Assembly (NCBI GenBank): GCA_021828405.1
Contig: JAKARZ010000022.1
Coordinates: 1-33,747, forward strand
DNA from: Bacillota bacterium
GTDB taxonomy: Bacteria; Bacillota_E; Sulfobacillia; Sulfobacillales; JAIMBI01
DNA length: 33,747 nt
Direction of reading: 5' to 3'
Positions 8,799 to 17,658 of this stretch are shown piece after piece. The notes below the pieces were generated by a model that saw only the letters and a program-made list of their open reading frames with translations, ran no database searches and was not told where the DNA came from. Both the position numbers and the translations under genes were made by a program. Positions within the stretch are counted from its first letter, which is position 1. Each line of letters begins with the position of its first letter.

Positions 8799-9526
8799 AC
8801 GCCTTGGCGGGCCGGGTGCTGGTGGTGGATGATGAGCCCAAGTATCGGCGCCTCATTGTCACCAACCTGCGTTTCGCGGGCTACGAAACCGATGAGGCGG
8901 AGGACGCGGCGAGCACGCTGCGGGCGCTCGCCGCCGTCGAACCCGATCTGATCCTTTTGGACCTGCGACTGCCCGGAGCGGACGGCGTGCAGCTTTGCCG
9001 ACGCATTCGGGAGCGATCGTGGGTGCCTATCATCATGGTGACCGCGCTGGACGCCGAGCCCCAATTGGTGGCCGGATTGGACGCGGGCGCGGACGACTAC
9101 ATTGCCAAGCCGTTCAGCCCCGAGGAACTCCTGGCGCGCATTCGGGCGGTGCTGCGCCGCCATCGGCAGAGTGTGCCCAGCGAGCAGCTGGTGTGCGGCG
9201 GCGTGGCGCTGGACAGCGACACGCGCACGGTGGCCGCGGACGGGCGCGTGACGCGCCTCACGCCGACGGAGTGGCGGTTGCTCGCCGAGTTTGTGCGGCA
9301 GTGTGGGAAGGTGCTGACGCACGAGTACCTGCTGACCCGCGTGTGGGGGGCCGGGTACCAGTCGGACCATGAGTACCTCCGGGTGTACGTGCGACGCCTG
9401 CGCCAGGCGATTGAAGCCGACCCGCGCCATCCGGTGCGGCTGGTGACCCATGCGGGCATTGGATACGTGTTGAAGCCCCTGGACGCGTCCGCCCTCCCGC
9501 CGGCGGGCGCCGCGCCGCCGCCGTGA
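8795..9526 (+). CDS. kdpE: OmpR-family response regulator, KdpE-like
   Basis: 243 residues: a receiver domain (about 6-120) with acidic pair Asp12/Asp13, phospho-acceptor Asp56 in LILLDLRLPG, MVTALD and YIAKPF, then a winged-helix DNA-binding domain (LTPTEWRLLAEFVRQCGKVLT, VYVRRLRQAIE). The GTG start overlaps the TGA of the kinase gene (GTGA), so translation is coupled. Position before kdpA and a tandem TTTACACC site just beyond its stop make activation of the kdp genes its likely job. The short Ala/Pro-rich tail is not conserved in the family. Confidence 0.92.
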   Translation: MNALAGRVLVVDDEPKYRRLIVTNLRFAGYETDEAEDAASTLRALAAVEPDLILLDLRLPGADGVQLCRRIRERSWVPIIMVTALDAEPQLVAGLDAGADDYIAKPFSPEELLARIRAVLRRHRQSVPSEQLVCGGVALDSDTRTVAADGRVTRLTPTEWRLLAEFVRQCGKVLTHEYLLTRVWGAGYQSDHEYLRVYVRRLRQAIEADPRHPVRLVTHAGIGYVLKPLDASALPPAGAAPPP

Positions 9527-9532
9527 CGCGCG

Positions 9533-9551
9533 TTTACACCGTTTTTACACC
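9533..9551 (+). promoter_or_regulatory. Tandem KdpE-box-like site upstream of kdpA
   Basis: TTTACACC occurs at 9533-9540 and again at 9544-9551, an 11-base period that puts both half-sites on the same DNA face, as OmpR-family dimers require. From memory, the E. coli KdpE site upstream of kdpFABC contains closely similar T-rich TTTATAC / TTTACACC half-sites. The site is 113 bases before the kdpA start, in the only non-coding gap between the regulator and kdpA. A -35/-10 pair downstream is not obvious. Confidence 0.75.
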
Positions 9552-9663
9552 GGGGCGCATAGCGTTCCGGATTTTTTTACGGGCACGCTGGTAAAGTCGC
9601 GTTGACGTGTCGCGGACGGCTGCGGCGTCCTGTTGGATTGCCCAGGGAAGTTGAGGTGGCAAG

Positions 9664-11376
9664 GTGACCATTCCGGGCATTTTGGGAATTGTGCTTTTCA
9701 CGGCAGTGGCGGTGGCCATCGCCAAGCCGGTCGGGCTTTACCTGTACGCGGTGTTCAATGACGGCCGCACCTGGCTCGACCCGGTGATGCGGCCCTTGGA
9801 GAAGCGCATCTATCGCTGGACGGGCGTCAATCCCGCCCAGGAGATGCGCTGGACGCAATATTTTCTTGCCATCCTGGCGTTTAACCTGGTTGGCTTTGTG
9901 GTGCTGTATATCTTCCTGCGGATTCAGGCGGGGTTGCCATTCAACCCACAGCATCTGAAAGACGTGGGGCCGCACCTGTCGTTCAATACGGCGGTGAGCT
10001 TCATGACCAACACCAACTGGCAGGCGTACGGCGGCGAGTTCACCATGAGCTACGTGTCGCAAACCATGCTGGTAGTGCAGCAGGTGCTGTCGCCCATCAC
10101 CGGGCTGGCGATCGTGGTGGCCTTCATCCGGGGGTTCACCCGTAGGAGCGGCTCGAACCTCGGCAACTTCTGGGTGGACCTGGTGCGCGCTGTGTTGTGG
10201 GTCATGCTGCCGGTGTCGCTCATCAGCGCGGTGGTGCTCGTGGCGCTCGGCACCCCGCAGAACTGGATGCCTTACGTGACGGCACACCCTTTGCAGGGGG
10301 GCACGCAGACGATCGCGCAGGGGCCGGTGGCCGGGATGACGGCGCCCATGCAGTTTGGGGACAACGGTGGTGGCTTTTTCAACATGAACGCGGGTCAGCC
10401 TTACGAGGCCGCGTCCGCGGCGTCGCTGCTGTTCCAGTCGCTCCTGGGGGTGGCGGTCCCTGTGGGGCTTACGTACTACTTTGGCAAGGCCGTGAAGGAT
10501 ACCCGCCAGGGCTGGATCATCCTGAGCGCGATGGTGGTCATGTTTTTGGTGGGCGTCTTCATCGTGTACCACGCCGAGGCAGTTGGCAATCCCTTGATCC
10601 ACCGGCTCGGCGTGCGCGGGCCCAACATGGAAGGCAAGGAGGTTCGCTTTGGGCCCGCCTTGTCGTCGCTGTTCGAGACGCTGACGACCGCCGTATCGTG
10701 GGGGTCCACCGCAGCGGCCAACGACAGCCTGATGCCCCTCAGCGCCCTGGTGTTGATGTTCAACATGAAGAGCGGAGAGGTCATCATTGGGGCTTGGGGC
10801 GTGGGGCTCATTGGCATGCTGGCGTTTGCCATCTTGGCTGTATTCCTGGCCGGCCTGATGGTGGGCCGCACACCGGAGTATCTTGGCAAGAAGATCCAGA
10901 GCTTCGAGGTCAAGATGGCCGTGCTAGCCATGATCGCGCCCACCTTCGTTGTCTTGGGCTTCGCCGGCTGGGCGGTCAGCACCAAGGGGGGACTCGCGGG
11001 AATCTTCAATCCAGGCCCGCAGGGACTTGGGGAAGTTTTGTACGCCTATGCCTCCGGTGTGGGCAACAACGGATCGGCGATGGGCGGGCTGGGGGCGGCA
11101 CTGCCCTTCTATACGTGGACGGTGGGATTGGCCATGCTGCTGGGACGGTTTGCCCAGTACATTCCCGCGCTGGCCATTGCCGGGTCCGTGATTGAGAAGA
11201 AGACGGTACCTCCCAGCGCGGGCACTTTCCCGACCAACACCTGGCTGTTTGGTGTGCTCCTGATTGTCACCGTGGTGATCGTGGGGGCGCTGGTGTTCTT
11301 CCCAGCCCTGGCCCTCGCACCCTTGGCTGAGCACTTCGCCCTGTGGGCGGGACATGTCTTTGGGGGAGGGAGCTAG
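9664..11376 (+). CDS. kdpA: Potassium-transporting ATPase K+-binding subunit KdpA
   Basis: 570 residues and about ten membrane helices. This is the channel-like subunit of the KdpFABC high-affinity K+ pump. All four filter regions are recognisable: TNTNWQAYGGE (115-125), GDNGGGFFNMN (232-242), TTAVSWGSTAAAND (341-354) and SGVGNNGSA (464-472). The helix-capping motif GRTPEYLGKK is present. In filter 2 the usual GTN is GDN, and the usual AHPFENPT tail is GQPYEAAS, mild departures from the E. coli type. GTG start with a GAGGTGG-type site. The stop abuts the kdpB ATG directly. Length is normal (E. coli 557). Confidence 0.96.
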   Translation: MTIPGILGIVLFTAVAVAIAKPVGLYLYAVFNDGRTWLDPVMRPLEKRIYRWTGVNPAQEMRWTQYFLAILAFNLVGFVVLYIFLRIQAGLPFNPQHLKDVGPHLSFNTAVSFMTNTNWQAYGGEFTMSYVSQTMLVVQQVLSPITGLAIVVAFIRGFTRRSGSNLGNFWVDLVRAVLWVMLPVSLISAVVLVALGTPQNWMPYVTAHPLQGGTQTIAQGPVAGMTAPMQFGDNGGGFFNMNAGQPYEAASAASLLFQSLLGVAVPVGLTYYFGKAVKDTRQGWIILSAMVVMFLVGVFIVYHAEAVGNPLIHRLGVRGPNMEGKEVRFGPALSSLFETLTTAVSWGSTAAANDSLMPLSALVLMFNMKSGEVIIGAWGVGLIGMLAFAILAVFLAGLMVGRTPEYLGKKIQSFEVKMAVLAMIAPTFVVLGFAGWAVSTKGGLAGIFNPGPQGLGEVLYAYASGVGNNGSAMGGLGAALPFYTWTVGLAMLLGRFAQYIPALAIAGSVIEKKTVPPSAGTFPTNTWLFGVLLIVTVVIVGALVFFPALALAPLAEHFALWAGHVFGGGS

Positions 11377-13437
11377 ATGGCGGCGCAGATAGAGGCAGGT
11401 CGGATCCACTCGGAGAGTCTCGTAGGACCCTCGATTCGGGAGGCATTTCGGAAGCTCAAACCGTCCTGGATGCTGCATAACCCCGTCATGTTCGTGGTGG
11501 AAATCGGCAGCGTGCTCACGACGCTGGATGCCGTTCGGTATCTGGCGCTCGGGGAGGGGCGGTTGTTCACCTTTGTGCTGCAGATTGCCATTTGGCTGTG
11601 GCTCACGGTGCTGTTTGCCAATTTTGGCGAGGCGATGGCCGAGGGGCGGGGCCAGGCGCAGGCAGCCGCCCTGCGGGGGGCTCGCACAGACACGCTGGCC
11701 AACCGGATGGCCGATGGCCAGGTTACCGTGGTGGCCGCGACCGAACTGCGCAAGGGCGACCTGGTTGTCGTGTCCGCTGGTGAGGTGATTCCCAGCGATG
11801 GCACGGTGGTGGAAGGCGCGGCGGCGGTCGACGAGAGTGCCATCACCGGCGAATCCGCGCCCGTGATTCGCGCCAGCGGCACCGACATCGACGCGGTGAC
11901 CGGGGGCACGCGGGTGATTTCCGACCGCATCGTGGTCCAAATTACCGCCAACCCCGGCGAGACGTTTCTGGACCGCATGATCGCGCTCATCGAGAACGCG
12001 GTGCGGCGGAAAACCCCCAACGAGATTGCGCTCGCGATTCTCTTGGCGGGCCTGACGCTGATTTTCGTCGTGGTGGTGCTGTCTACCGAACCCCTGGCGA
12101 TTTACTCGGGGAAGTCCGTGTCGCTGACGATTCTCATCGCGCTCTTGGTGTGCCTCGCCCCGACGACGATTGGCGGGCTCATGTCGGCCATAGGCATCGC
12201 GGGCATGAACCGGATGCTGCAACACAACGTGCTGGCGCTGTCGGGCCGCGCGATTGAGGCGGCCGGCGACGTCAACAGCATCCTGCTCGACAAAACCGGG
12301 ACGCTCACGGTGGGCAACCGGATGGCGACCGAATTCCTGCCGGTGGACGGCGTGGACGCCAACACCCTGGTGGAAGCCGCACTCCTGTCATCGCTTGCGG
12401 ATGAGACGCCGGAGGGGAGGTCGGTGGTGAAGCTGGCGGGGGAGCACTATCACCTCACGCGGGACCGGGACACGATGCCGGGTGCCGAGTTCCAGGGCTT
12501 CACGGCCCAGACCCGTATGAGCGGGGTGGACGTTGATGGGCGCCAGATCCGCAAGGGAGCCCCTGACGCGGTGCGCGCGTATCTGGACGCGGCCAGCAAG
12601 CCCAATGGCGGCCGCCAACTGGAGGAGATGGTCACGGCCATCGGCCGCCAGGGGGGCACGCCGCTGGTCGTCGCGGACGACCGCCACGGGGCACTGGGCG
12701 TCATCCACCTGAAGGATGTGGTCAAGCCGGGGATCCGCCAGCGGCTGTCCGACCTGAAGAAGGCGGGCATCAAGACCGTGATGATCACCGGGGACAACCG
12801 GGTGACGGCGGAAACCATCGCGCGCGAGGTAGGCGTGGATGAGTTCCTGGCGGAGGCCACGCCCGAAAGAAAGCTGGAGTACATCAAGCGCGAGCAGGGC
12901 GAAGGGTATTTGGTGGCCATGGTGGGGGATGGCACGAACGATGCGCCGGCGCTGGCGCAGGCCGACGTGGCCGTGGCGATGAGCAGTGGCACGCAGGCGG
13001 CCCGCGAGGCCGGGAACATGGTGGACCTGGACTCGAATCCCACGAAGCTGTTGGACATCGTGGAAATCGGCAAGCAGATCCTGATCACGCGGGGCGCCAT
13101 GACGACGTTCTCGATTGCCAACGACGTGGCGAAGTACTTCGCCATCATTCCCGCCATGTTCGTGCCGATCTTCCCGGGCCTGGAGGCGCTGAACATCATG
13201 CATCTGACTTCACCGGAGTCTGCGGTGCTGTCGGCCGTGATTTTCAACGCGATTATCATTCCGCTGCTGATCCCGCTCGCGCTGCGCGGGGTGAGCTACA
13301 AGCCGGTGAGTGCCGCGACGCTGCTGCGGAACAACCTGCTCGTGTACGGGCTCGGGGGGCTGGCGCTGCCGTTTGTGGGCATCAAGCTGATTGACCTTCT
13401 GGTCACGGCGCTTCATCTCGTGGTGCTTCATGGTTAG
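11377..13437 (+). CDS. kdpB: Potassium-transporting ATPase ATP-binding subunit KdpB
   Basis: 686 residues, a P-type ATPase (class IA). Order: two N-terminal helices, actuator domain with TGES (regulatory Ser160, equivalent to the inhibitory phosphoserine of E. coli KdpB), two helices with APTTIGG, phosphorylation motif DKTGT (Asp305), nucleotide domain with GRQIRKGA, the hinge MITGDN and [19 protein letters not shown], then TM5 with [11 protein letters not shown] carrying the Asp/Lys pair used for coupling, and the C-terminal helices. It drives K+ uptake with KdpA. ATG follows the kdpA TAG without a gap. Confidence 0.97.
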   Translation: MAAQIEAGRIHSESLVGPSIREAFRKLKPSWMLHNPVMFVVEIGSVLTTLDAVRYLALGEGRLFTFVLQIAIWLWLTVLFANFGEAMAEGRGQAQAAALRGARTDTLANRMADGQVTVVAATELRKGDLVVVSAGEVIPSDGTVVEGAAAVDESAITGESAPVIRASGTDIDAVTGGTRVISDRIVVQITANPGETFLDRMIALIENAVRRKTPNEIALAILLAGLTLIFVVVVLSTEPLAIYSGKSVSLTILIALLVCLAPTTIGGLMSAIGIAGMNRMLQHNVLALSGRAIEAAGDVNSILLDKTGTLTVGNRMATEFLPVDGVDANTLVEAALLSSLADETPEGRSVVKLAGEHYHLTRDRDTMPGAEFQGFTAQTRMSGVDVDGRQIRKGAPDAVRAYLDAASKPNGGRQLEEMVTAIGRQGGTPLVVADDRHGALGVIHLKDVVKPGIRQRLSDLKKAGIKTVMITGDNRVTAETIAREVGVDEFLAEATPERKLEYIKREQGEGYLVAMVGDGTNDAPALAQADVAVAMSSGTQAAREAGNMVDLDSNPTKLLDIVEIGKQILITRGAMTTFSIANDVAKYFAIIPAMFVPIFPGLEALNIMHLTSPESAVLSAVIFNAIIIPLLIPLALRGVSYKPVSAATLLRNNLLVYGLGGLALPFVGIKLIDLLVTALHLVVLHG

Positions 13438-13467
13438 GGCGCGTGGGGCCAGAAAGGGGGAAGACGC

Positions 13468-14046
13468 ATGATTCGCCATCTGTGGACAGCTACGAAGATG
13501 CTAGTCATCATGATCGTGCTGGTCGTGGTGTACCAAGCGGTGGTCACCGGCGTAGCTCAGGTGCTGATGCCGTATCAGGCGAACGGCAGCTTGATTCGAC
13601 ACAACGGGGTGGTGGTGGGGGCCGGCCCCATTGGCCAGGCCTTTACGGCCAAGAAGTTCTTTTGGAGCCGGCCTTCCGCCGCCAGCTACAATGCGGCTGC
13701 GTCCACGGCGTCCAACTATGGGCCCACCAACCCCGCCCTGTTGAAGGAAGTGAAAGCCAACCTGGCGGCCTTCTTGAAAGCCAATCCAGGCGTCAAGCCC
13801 AGCCAGGTGCCGATCGACATGGTCACCAGCTCGGACAGCGGGCTCGACCCGGACATCACCGTGGCGTCCGCGATGATTCAGGTGCCGCGGGTGGCGGCCG
13901 CCAACGGCCTGTCGGCGTCGTCGGTGCGGGCGCTGGTGGTGTCGCAGGAGGTGGGGCGATGGCTCGGGCTCTACGGCCTGCCCCACGTGAACGTGCTGCG
14001 GCTCAACCTGGCGCTCACCACGCTGGCGCGTCACAAGGGATCGTAA
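13468..14046 (+). CDS. kdpC: Potassium-transporting ATPase subunit KdpC
   Basis: 192 residues, with one N-terminal membrane helix (about 10-33) and an extracytoplasmic domain. Family signatures are present: GQAFTAKKFFWSRPSA, YGPTNP, SSDSGLDPDITVASAMIQVPRVA, and VNVLRLNLAL at the end. KdpC stabilises the complex and affects ATP affinity. ATG with an AAAGGGGGAAG site, 30 bases after kdpB. It completes a normal kdpABC set; no kdpF precedes kdpA. Confidence 0.95.
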   Translation: MIRHLWTATKMLVIMIVLVVVYQAVVTGVAQVLMPYQANGSLIRHNGVVVGAGPIGQAFTAKKFFWSRPSAASYNAAASTASNYGPTNPALLKEVKANLAAFLKANPGVKPSQVPIDMVTSSDSGLDPDITVASAMIQVPRVAAANGLSASSVRALVVSQEVGRWLGLYGLPHVNVLRLNLALTTLARHKGS

Positions 14047-14133
14047 CGGCGAGCCTGGGGTATCATGGAGGCATACGAAGCCCGGTGACAGAGTCTCGGA
14101 ACGTGACATGAGGAAGACAGGAGGTTGGTCGAC

Positions 14134-14250
14134 ATGCTGGATGTGCTGGGCATCTTGACCGTGGTGGCGTTTTTCTTCGCCTGCGAGGCGTACATCGGGT
14201 ATTGCGAACGGTTGCGCCGCGCCGAGCATGAAAGCGGGGCTGGGCGATGA
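14134..14250 (+). CDS. 38-residue single-pass membrane peptide upstream of kdpF
   Basis: A small ORF with AGGAGG 9 bases before its ATG. It reads as a short hydrophobic helix followed by a basic end: VVAFFFACEAYIGYCERL, then RRAEHESGAGR. Short unnamed peptides with a hydrophobic helix and a C-terminal Y-x-x-C-(E/D)-x-L element commonly lie just before kdpF in other bacteria, as I recall from many annotated kdp operons. Function unknown. Its TGA overlaps the kdpF ATG (ATGA). An 87-base gap separates it from kdpC; no convincing promoter was seen there. Confidence 0.75.
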   Translation: MLDVLGILTVVAFFFACEAYIGYCERLRRAEHESGAGR

Positions 14251-14333
14251 TCACCATGGTGGTTGGCGGCATCATTGGGGTGCTGGTTTCCTTGTACCTG
14301 TTTTACGCGCTGCTGTATCCCGAACGCCTCTAG
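14247..14333 (+). CDS. kdpF: KdpF small subunit
   Basis: 28 residues: one membrane helix ending in SLYLFYALLYPERL, which matches the Y-L-x-Y-A-L-L-x-P-E-(R/K)-(F/L) signature of KdpF, a lipid-like stabiliser of the KdpABC complex in the membrane. It is translationally coupled on both sides: its ATG overlaps the previous TGA, and its TAG shares a G with the GTG of the next gene. It lies between the two kdpABC sets, in the position kdpF normally has relative to the second set. Confidence 0.88.
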   Translation: MITMVVGGIIGVLVSLYLFYALLYPERL

Positions 14334-15721
14334 TGTCAGGTGCCGCGCTCGAGACGTGGGGCGTCGCCGCCGCCGTGTGGGTCGTGGCAGCGCGCCCCTT
14401 AGGGCGCTATGTGGTGCGCGTGGTGAATCGGGAGCCGACCATGCTCGATCCCTGGCTCACAGGGGTCGAGCACTGGTGTGTGGGGCGTCGCGCCGCGGAG
14501 CCAGCACCTTCCAGAAGCCTCGGGTGGTACGGGCTCGGCGCGATGGCGGTGGCGCTGGCTTGTGGCTGGAGCGCTCGGGTGCTGGGGACGGCCGCGGGGC
14601 CCAGCCCGGTCGTGGGGGCCGTCTTCGCGGTGGCCGCGCTGCTGGGCGGGATGGCGGCCCAGTTGGCGGTGGTGCTGGCCGGGCTGCGCGCGCTGGGGGG
14701 CCATGCGCCCGGCCGCCTGGCGCTTGACTGGATCCGCCTGCTGACCCGCGTCGCGTTGCCGTTCGTCCTGGTGCTGGGGATCGCCTTGGCCGCGGCGGGC
14801 GTGGCGAACAGCGTGCGAGTGCCTCAAGCACTCTTGGACGCGGCGCGCTTGGTGTCCGGCCACAGTGTGTCGGCGGCCGGCCTGGCGTTTTCGGGGTCGG
14901 CCAATGTGATGGCGGTGGCCGCGATGGGCCTGTTGCCGCTTGCGGTGTTTCGCGCGGCGGGGCCACTCACCGGGAGTGTGGCGCTCGGGCGCGCGCTGCC
15001 GCTGGTGCTGGTGGCATGGTTTGGCCTGGTGGGCATCGGGGTCGAGTGGACGAGCGGCATCAGCCTCGCGGGTGTCCCGACGGCCTGGGGGCTTTCGGGC
15101 ACGGCCTTGCACACGGCGGCCGGCGCCACGCTGGGGCTGGGCGCCGGGCCGGTGCTCACCGGGCTGTGGCCTGAGATGCTGGCCACCGCCGGCCAATTGG
15201 CGCAAGTGGCCGGAGGCCCGGTGGGCAGTGGGCTCCTGCCCCTGATGGGTCTCGCCGTCCTGACGGCTGTGGTGGTCAACCTCATGCGGGGGCGCTCACC
15301 CGTCTTCCTAGGTCGGCGCGTGGGGCTGGGAGCCATCGTGGCCGGGGCCGCCCTCTATGGCATGCGGCCCGTGCTGGTGCTGGGAACGCTCGGGGTCATG
15401 GCTGCCGTCGGGCCCCGTTCGGGGTCCCTGGCGATGCGCGTCGCCTCGGTGGCCGCGTCCTTGGGCAGCCCACACCTGGGAGCTATGCCGTGGGCGGGCA
15501 CCCTGGGTGTGCTGAGTCTGGTCGGCACCTATACTCCCTGGGTGATTTGGTTGCGCTGGGCCGGGACCGGGCTCAGACCGGAGCCACGACTGCGGTTCGA
15601 GGAGGGGCTGGTGGGCGCACGGGGGTGGCTTGTCGCGCTGCTCATCGCCAGTATGGTCATGACGGCGCTGCTGTTCCTGCCGGTTTTGGCGCTGGGGCCC
15701 GTGGTGGGGGCTAATTCGTGA
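14333..15721 (+). CDS. Degenerate KdpA paralogue (KdpA2) without K+ filter signatures
   Basis: 462 residues, about 108 shorter than KdpA in the same locus and very hydrophobic. Homology is visible at the N terminus (ARPLGRYVVRVVNRE, then MLDP and TGVEH), at GRSPVFLGRRV (from about residue 320, equal to GRTPEYLGKK in KdpA) and in the C-terminal helix order. None of the four filter motifs survives: TNTNWQ, the NGGGFFN loop, the third filter and NNGSA are all absent, replaced for example by SGSANVMAV and ASLGSPHLGAM. The frame is intact, with no internal stop. The GTG at 14333 overlaps the kdpF stop (TAGTG), which fixes the start despite an open frame further upstream. It is not expected to transport K+ in the normal way. 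Another substrate, proton leak or a regulatory role is possible. Confidence 0.82.
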   Translation: MSGAALETWGVAAAVWVVAARPLGRYVVRVVNREPTMLDPWLTGVEHWCVGRRAAEPAPSRSLGWYGLGAMAVALACGWSARVLGTAAGPSPVVGAVFAVAALLGGMAAQLAVVLAGLRALGGHAPGRLALDWIRLLTRVALPFVLVLGIALAAAGVANSVRVPQALLDAARLVSGHSVSAAGLAFSGSANVMAVAAMGLLPLAVFRAAGPLTGSVALGRALPLVLVAWFGLVGIGVEWTSGISLAGVPTAWGLSGTALHTAAGATLGLGAGPVLTGLWPEMLATAGQLAQVAGGPVGSGLLPLMGLAVLTAVVVNLMRGRSPVFLGRRVGLGAIVAGAALYGMRPVLVLGTLGVMAAVGPRSGSLAMRVASVAASLGSPHLGAMPWAGTLGVLSLVGTYTPWVIWLRWAGTGLRPEPRLRFEEGLVGARGWLVALLIASMVMTALLFLPVLALGPVVGANS

Positions 15722-17658
15722 CGCGGGGCGGGCGGCGCTGCCTCTCGCGTCTCGGCCATCCGGTGCTGGCGGTGCTGGCCGCCGGAACGGCCGTGGCCTG
15801 GATGTGGGCCCTCGCGGGTCCCATGCCGGAGCGCGGCTATGCGGCAGCGGTCGGCAGCCTGTCACTGCTGACCGTGTTCATGGCCCTGTGGACGGAGGCC
15901 GTGGCCGAGGGACTTGGGCGAGCCGCCTCGGGTGCGTTGCAGGGGCGGAACGATACCCCGGCGCGGGTGCTCAACCCGTCCGGCACGGTGAGGCCGGTGG
16001 CAGCCGACGCGCTCCGTCGCGGGCAGCGGATTCGCATTGAGGCCGGAGAGCAGGTTCCGGGCGACGCGGTCGTGGTGGCGGGAGGCGGCACCGTGGACGA
16101 GAGCGCCATGACGGGGGAGTCGGCTCCGGTGTTGAAGCAGCCCGGCGATCTGCTGACCGCCGGCACGATCGTGGTCATGGGTGAGGTGGAGGCGACGGTG
16201 CGCTCCGATCCAGACGAGTGGTATCCGCGCCGGCTGGTGCGCACGATCGAAGGTACCAGTCGCCCGGCGTCGGTGACCGAGCAGACGCTATCGTGGTTCC
16301 TGGGGGTCTTTTCCGGGTTCATGCTGGTGATTGCCCTGTCGCTCGCACCCATCTCGGCCCGGTGGGTGCCCGGTGTGAGCAATCCAGCGCTGTGGCTGGG
16401 TTTGGCTCTTGCCCTGATCCCCACCACGGCCGGCGCCCTGCTGCCCGCCATCGGGTTCGCGGAGCGGCGCCACTTGGCCCGACTGGCTGTAGTGCCGCGC
16501 GGCAGCCGCGCTTTGGAGCGAGCCGGTGACGTCGACACGGTGGTGGTGGACAAGACAGGCACGATTACGGAAGGGCGCCGCACGGCAACCGAGCTGATGC
16601 CCTTGCCCGGAACCTCGCCGGAGACACTGGCGTGGGGCGCGTACCTGGCTTCTGTCCAGGACCGCACGCCCGAGGGCCGCACGGTGGCGGCCCTGGCCGC
16701 CGCGCGCTTGGCCGGGCCCCTGCCGGCCGTTGTGGGCATGCCGGTGCCATTCTCGGCCCGCACGCGCCTTTCGGGCGTGGATCTGCCGGACGGCCGCCAA
16801 ATTCGGAAGGGGGCTATCTCGTCGATTCGGCTGCTGACCGACACGGGGCTGGCGCCGCTGGAGGAACTGGCCGATGGGGTGGCGTGGAGTGGGTCCACGC
16901 CGCTGGCGGTGGTGTTGGACGAGGAGCCCTTGGGCATCGTGCGGCTGGACGACCGGGTGCACCCCGCGGCGCCGGACTGGATGGCCCAATTTCGTGTGCT
17001 CGGGCTCCACACGGTGCTCGTCACCGGCGACCACCCGCTCACCGCCGCGGTGATTGCGAACGCCCTATCGGTGGATGAGTACCGGGCTGAAGCGACGCCC
17101 GAGGGCAAGCGCGCCCTGATTCGCGAGCTGCAGGCCCAAGGGCGGGTGGTGGCCATGACGGGGGACGGAGTGAACGACGCGCCGGCCCTAGCTCAGGCGG
17201 ATGTGGGCCTGGCGCTCGCCGCCGGCGCGCCGAGCGCACAGGAGAGCGCGAATCTGGTGGATCTGGACTCCGAGGCGGGCAAGCTTGCGGCCGTCGTGCG
17301 CATCGGGCGCGAATTGGCCGTCACGCGGGGGGCGCTCATCACGTTCTCGGTGGCGACGGACTTGGCCAAGTATTTCGTGGTGGTGCCCGGCGTCTTGGCG
17401 AGCCTCGGTGTCGGGCTGCTGCCCGGATTCGCCGCCTTGGGGCTGGGGAACCCGGGCCGCACGGTGCTGGCCGCCCTGATCTTTAATTTGCTGTCCATCC
17501 TCGGACTCCTGCCGGTCGCGGTTCGCGGCACCCGCCGCCCAACGGCCCCGTGGGTGCGGCAGCTCGTGGTATGGGGTGGGGCGGGCCTGGTGTCGGCCCT
17601 GGTCGGCATCGTCGCGATTGGGGCCGGCCTGGGCTGGATCGCGCGGGTGTTCGGGTGA
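15718..17658 (+). CDS. KdpB paralogue (KdpB2), catalytic motifs intact
   Basis: 646 residues; the cytosolic N-terminal tail is about 25 residues shorter than in KdpB. Motifs kept: DESAMTGESAPV (Ser135), IPTTAGALLPAIGF in TM4, DKTGT (Asp278), GRQIRKGA in the nucleotide domain, [19 protein letters not shown], and TM5 FSVATDLAKYF with the Asp and Lys. One change is in the hinge, TGDH instead of TGDN. All residues needed for the phosphoenzyme cycle are present, so it should be an active P-type ATPase. GTG overlaps the kdpA2 stop (GTGA). Preservation of this gene next to a filterless KdpA2 argues against simple decay. Confidence 0.88.
   Translation: MTRGGRRCLSRLGHPVLAVLAAGTAVAWMWALAGPMPERGYAAAVGSLSLLTVFMALWTEAVAEGLGRAASGALQGRNDTPARVLNPSGTVRPVAADALRRGQRIRIEAGEQVPGDAVVVAGGGTVDESAMTGESAPVLKQPGDLLTAGTIVVMGEVEATVRSDPDEWYPRRLVRTIEGTSRPASVTEQTLSWFLGVFSGFMLVIALSLAPISARWVPGVSNPALWLGLALALIPTTAGALLPAIGFAERRHLARLAVVPRGSRALERAGDVDTVVVDKTGTITEGRRTATELMPLPGTSPETLAWGAYLASVQDRTPEGRTVAALAAARLAGPLPAVVGMPVPFSARTRLSGVDLPDGRQIRKGAISSIRLLTDTGLAPLEELADGVAWSGSTPLAVVLDEEPLGIVRLDDRVHPAAPDWMAQFRVLGLHTVLVTGDHPLTAAVIANALSVDEYRAEATPEGKRALIRELQAQGRVVAMTGDGVNDAPALAQADVGLALAAGAPSAQESANLVDLDSEAGKLAAVVRIGRELAVTRGALITFSVATDLAKYFVVVPGVLASLGVGLLPGFAALGLGNPGRTVLAALIFNLLSILGLLPVAVRGTRRPTAPWVRQLVVWGGAGLVSALVGIVAIGAGLGWIARVFG

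Noticed and set aside
9576..9597. TTTACG ... TAAAGT as the kdpA promoter
   Set aside because: Spacing is only 10 bases, too short for a sigma-70-type promoter; I left the promoter unassigned.
10924..12225. 433-codon open frame antisense to kdpA/kdpB
   Set aside because: Antisense shadow of the highly conserved kdp genes; composition is unnatural.
14047..14133. Separate promoter for the second kdp set (TATCAT near 14060)
   Set aside because: No supporting -35 at a proper distance; the short gap fits read-through from kdpABC.
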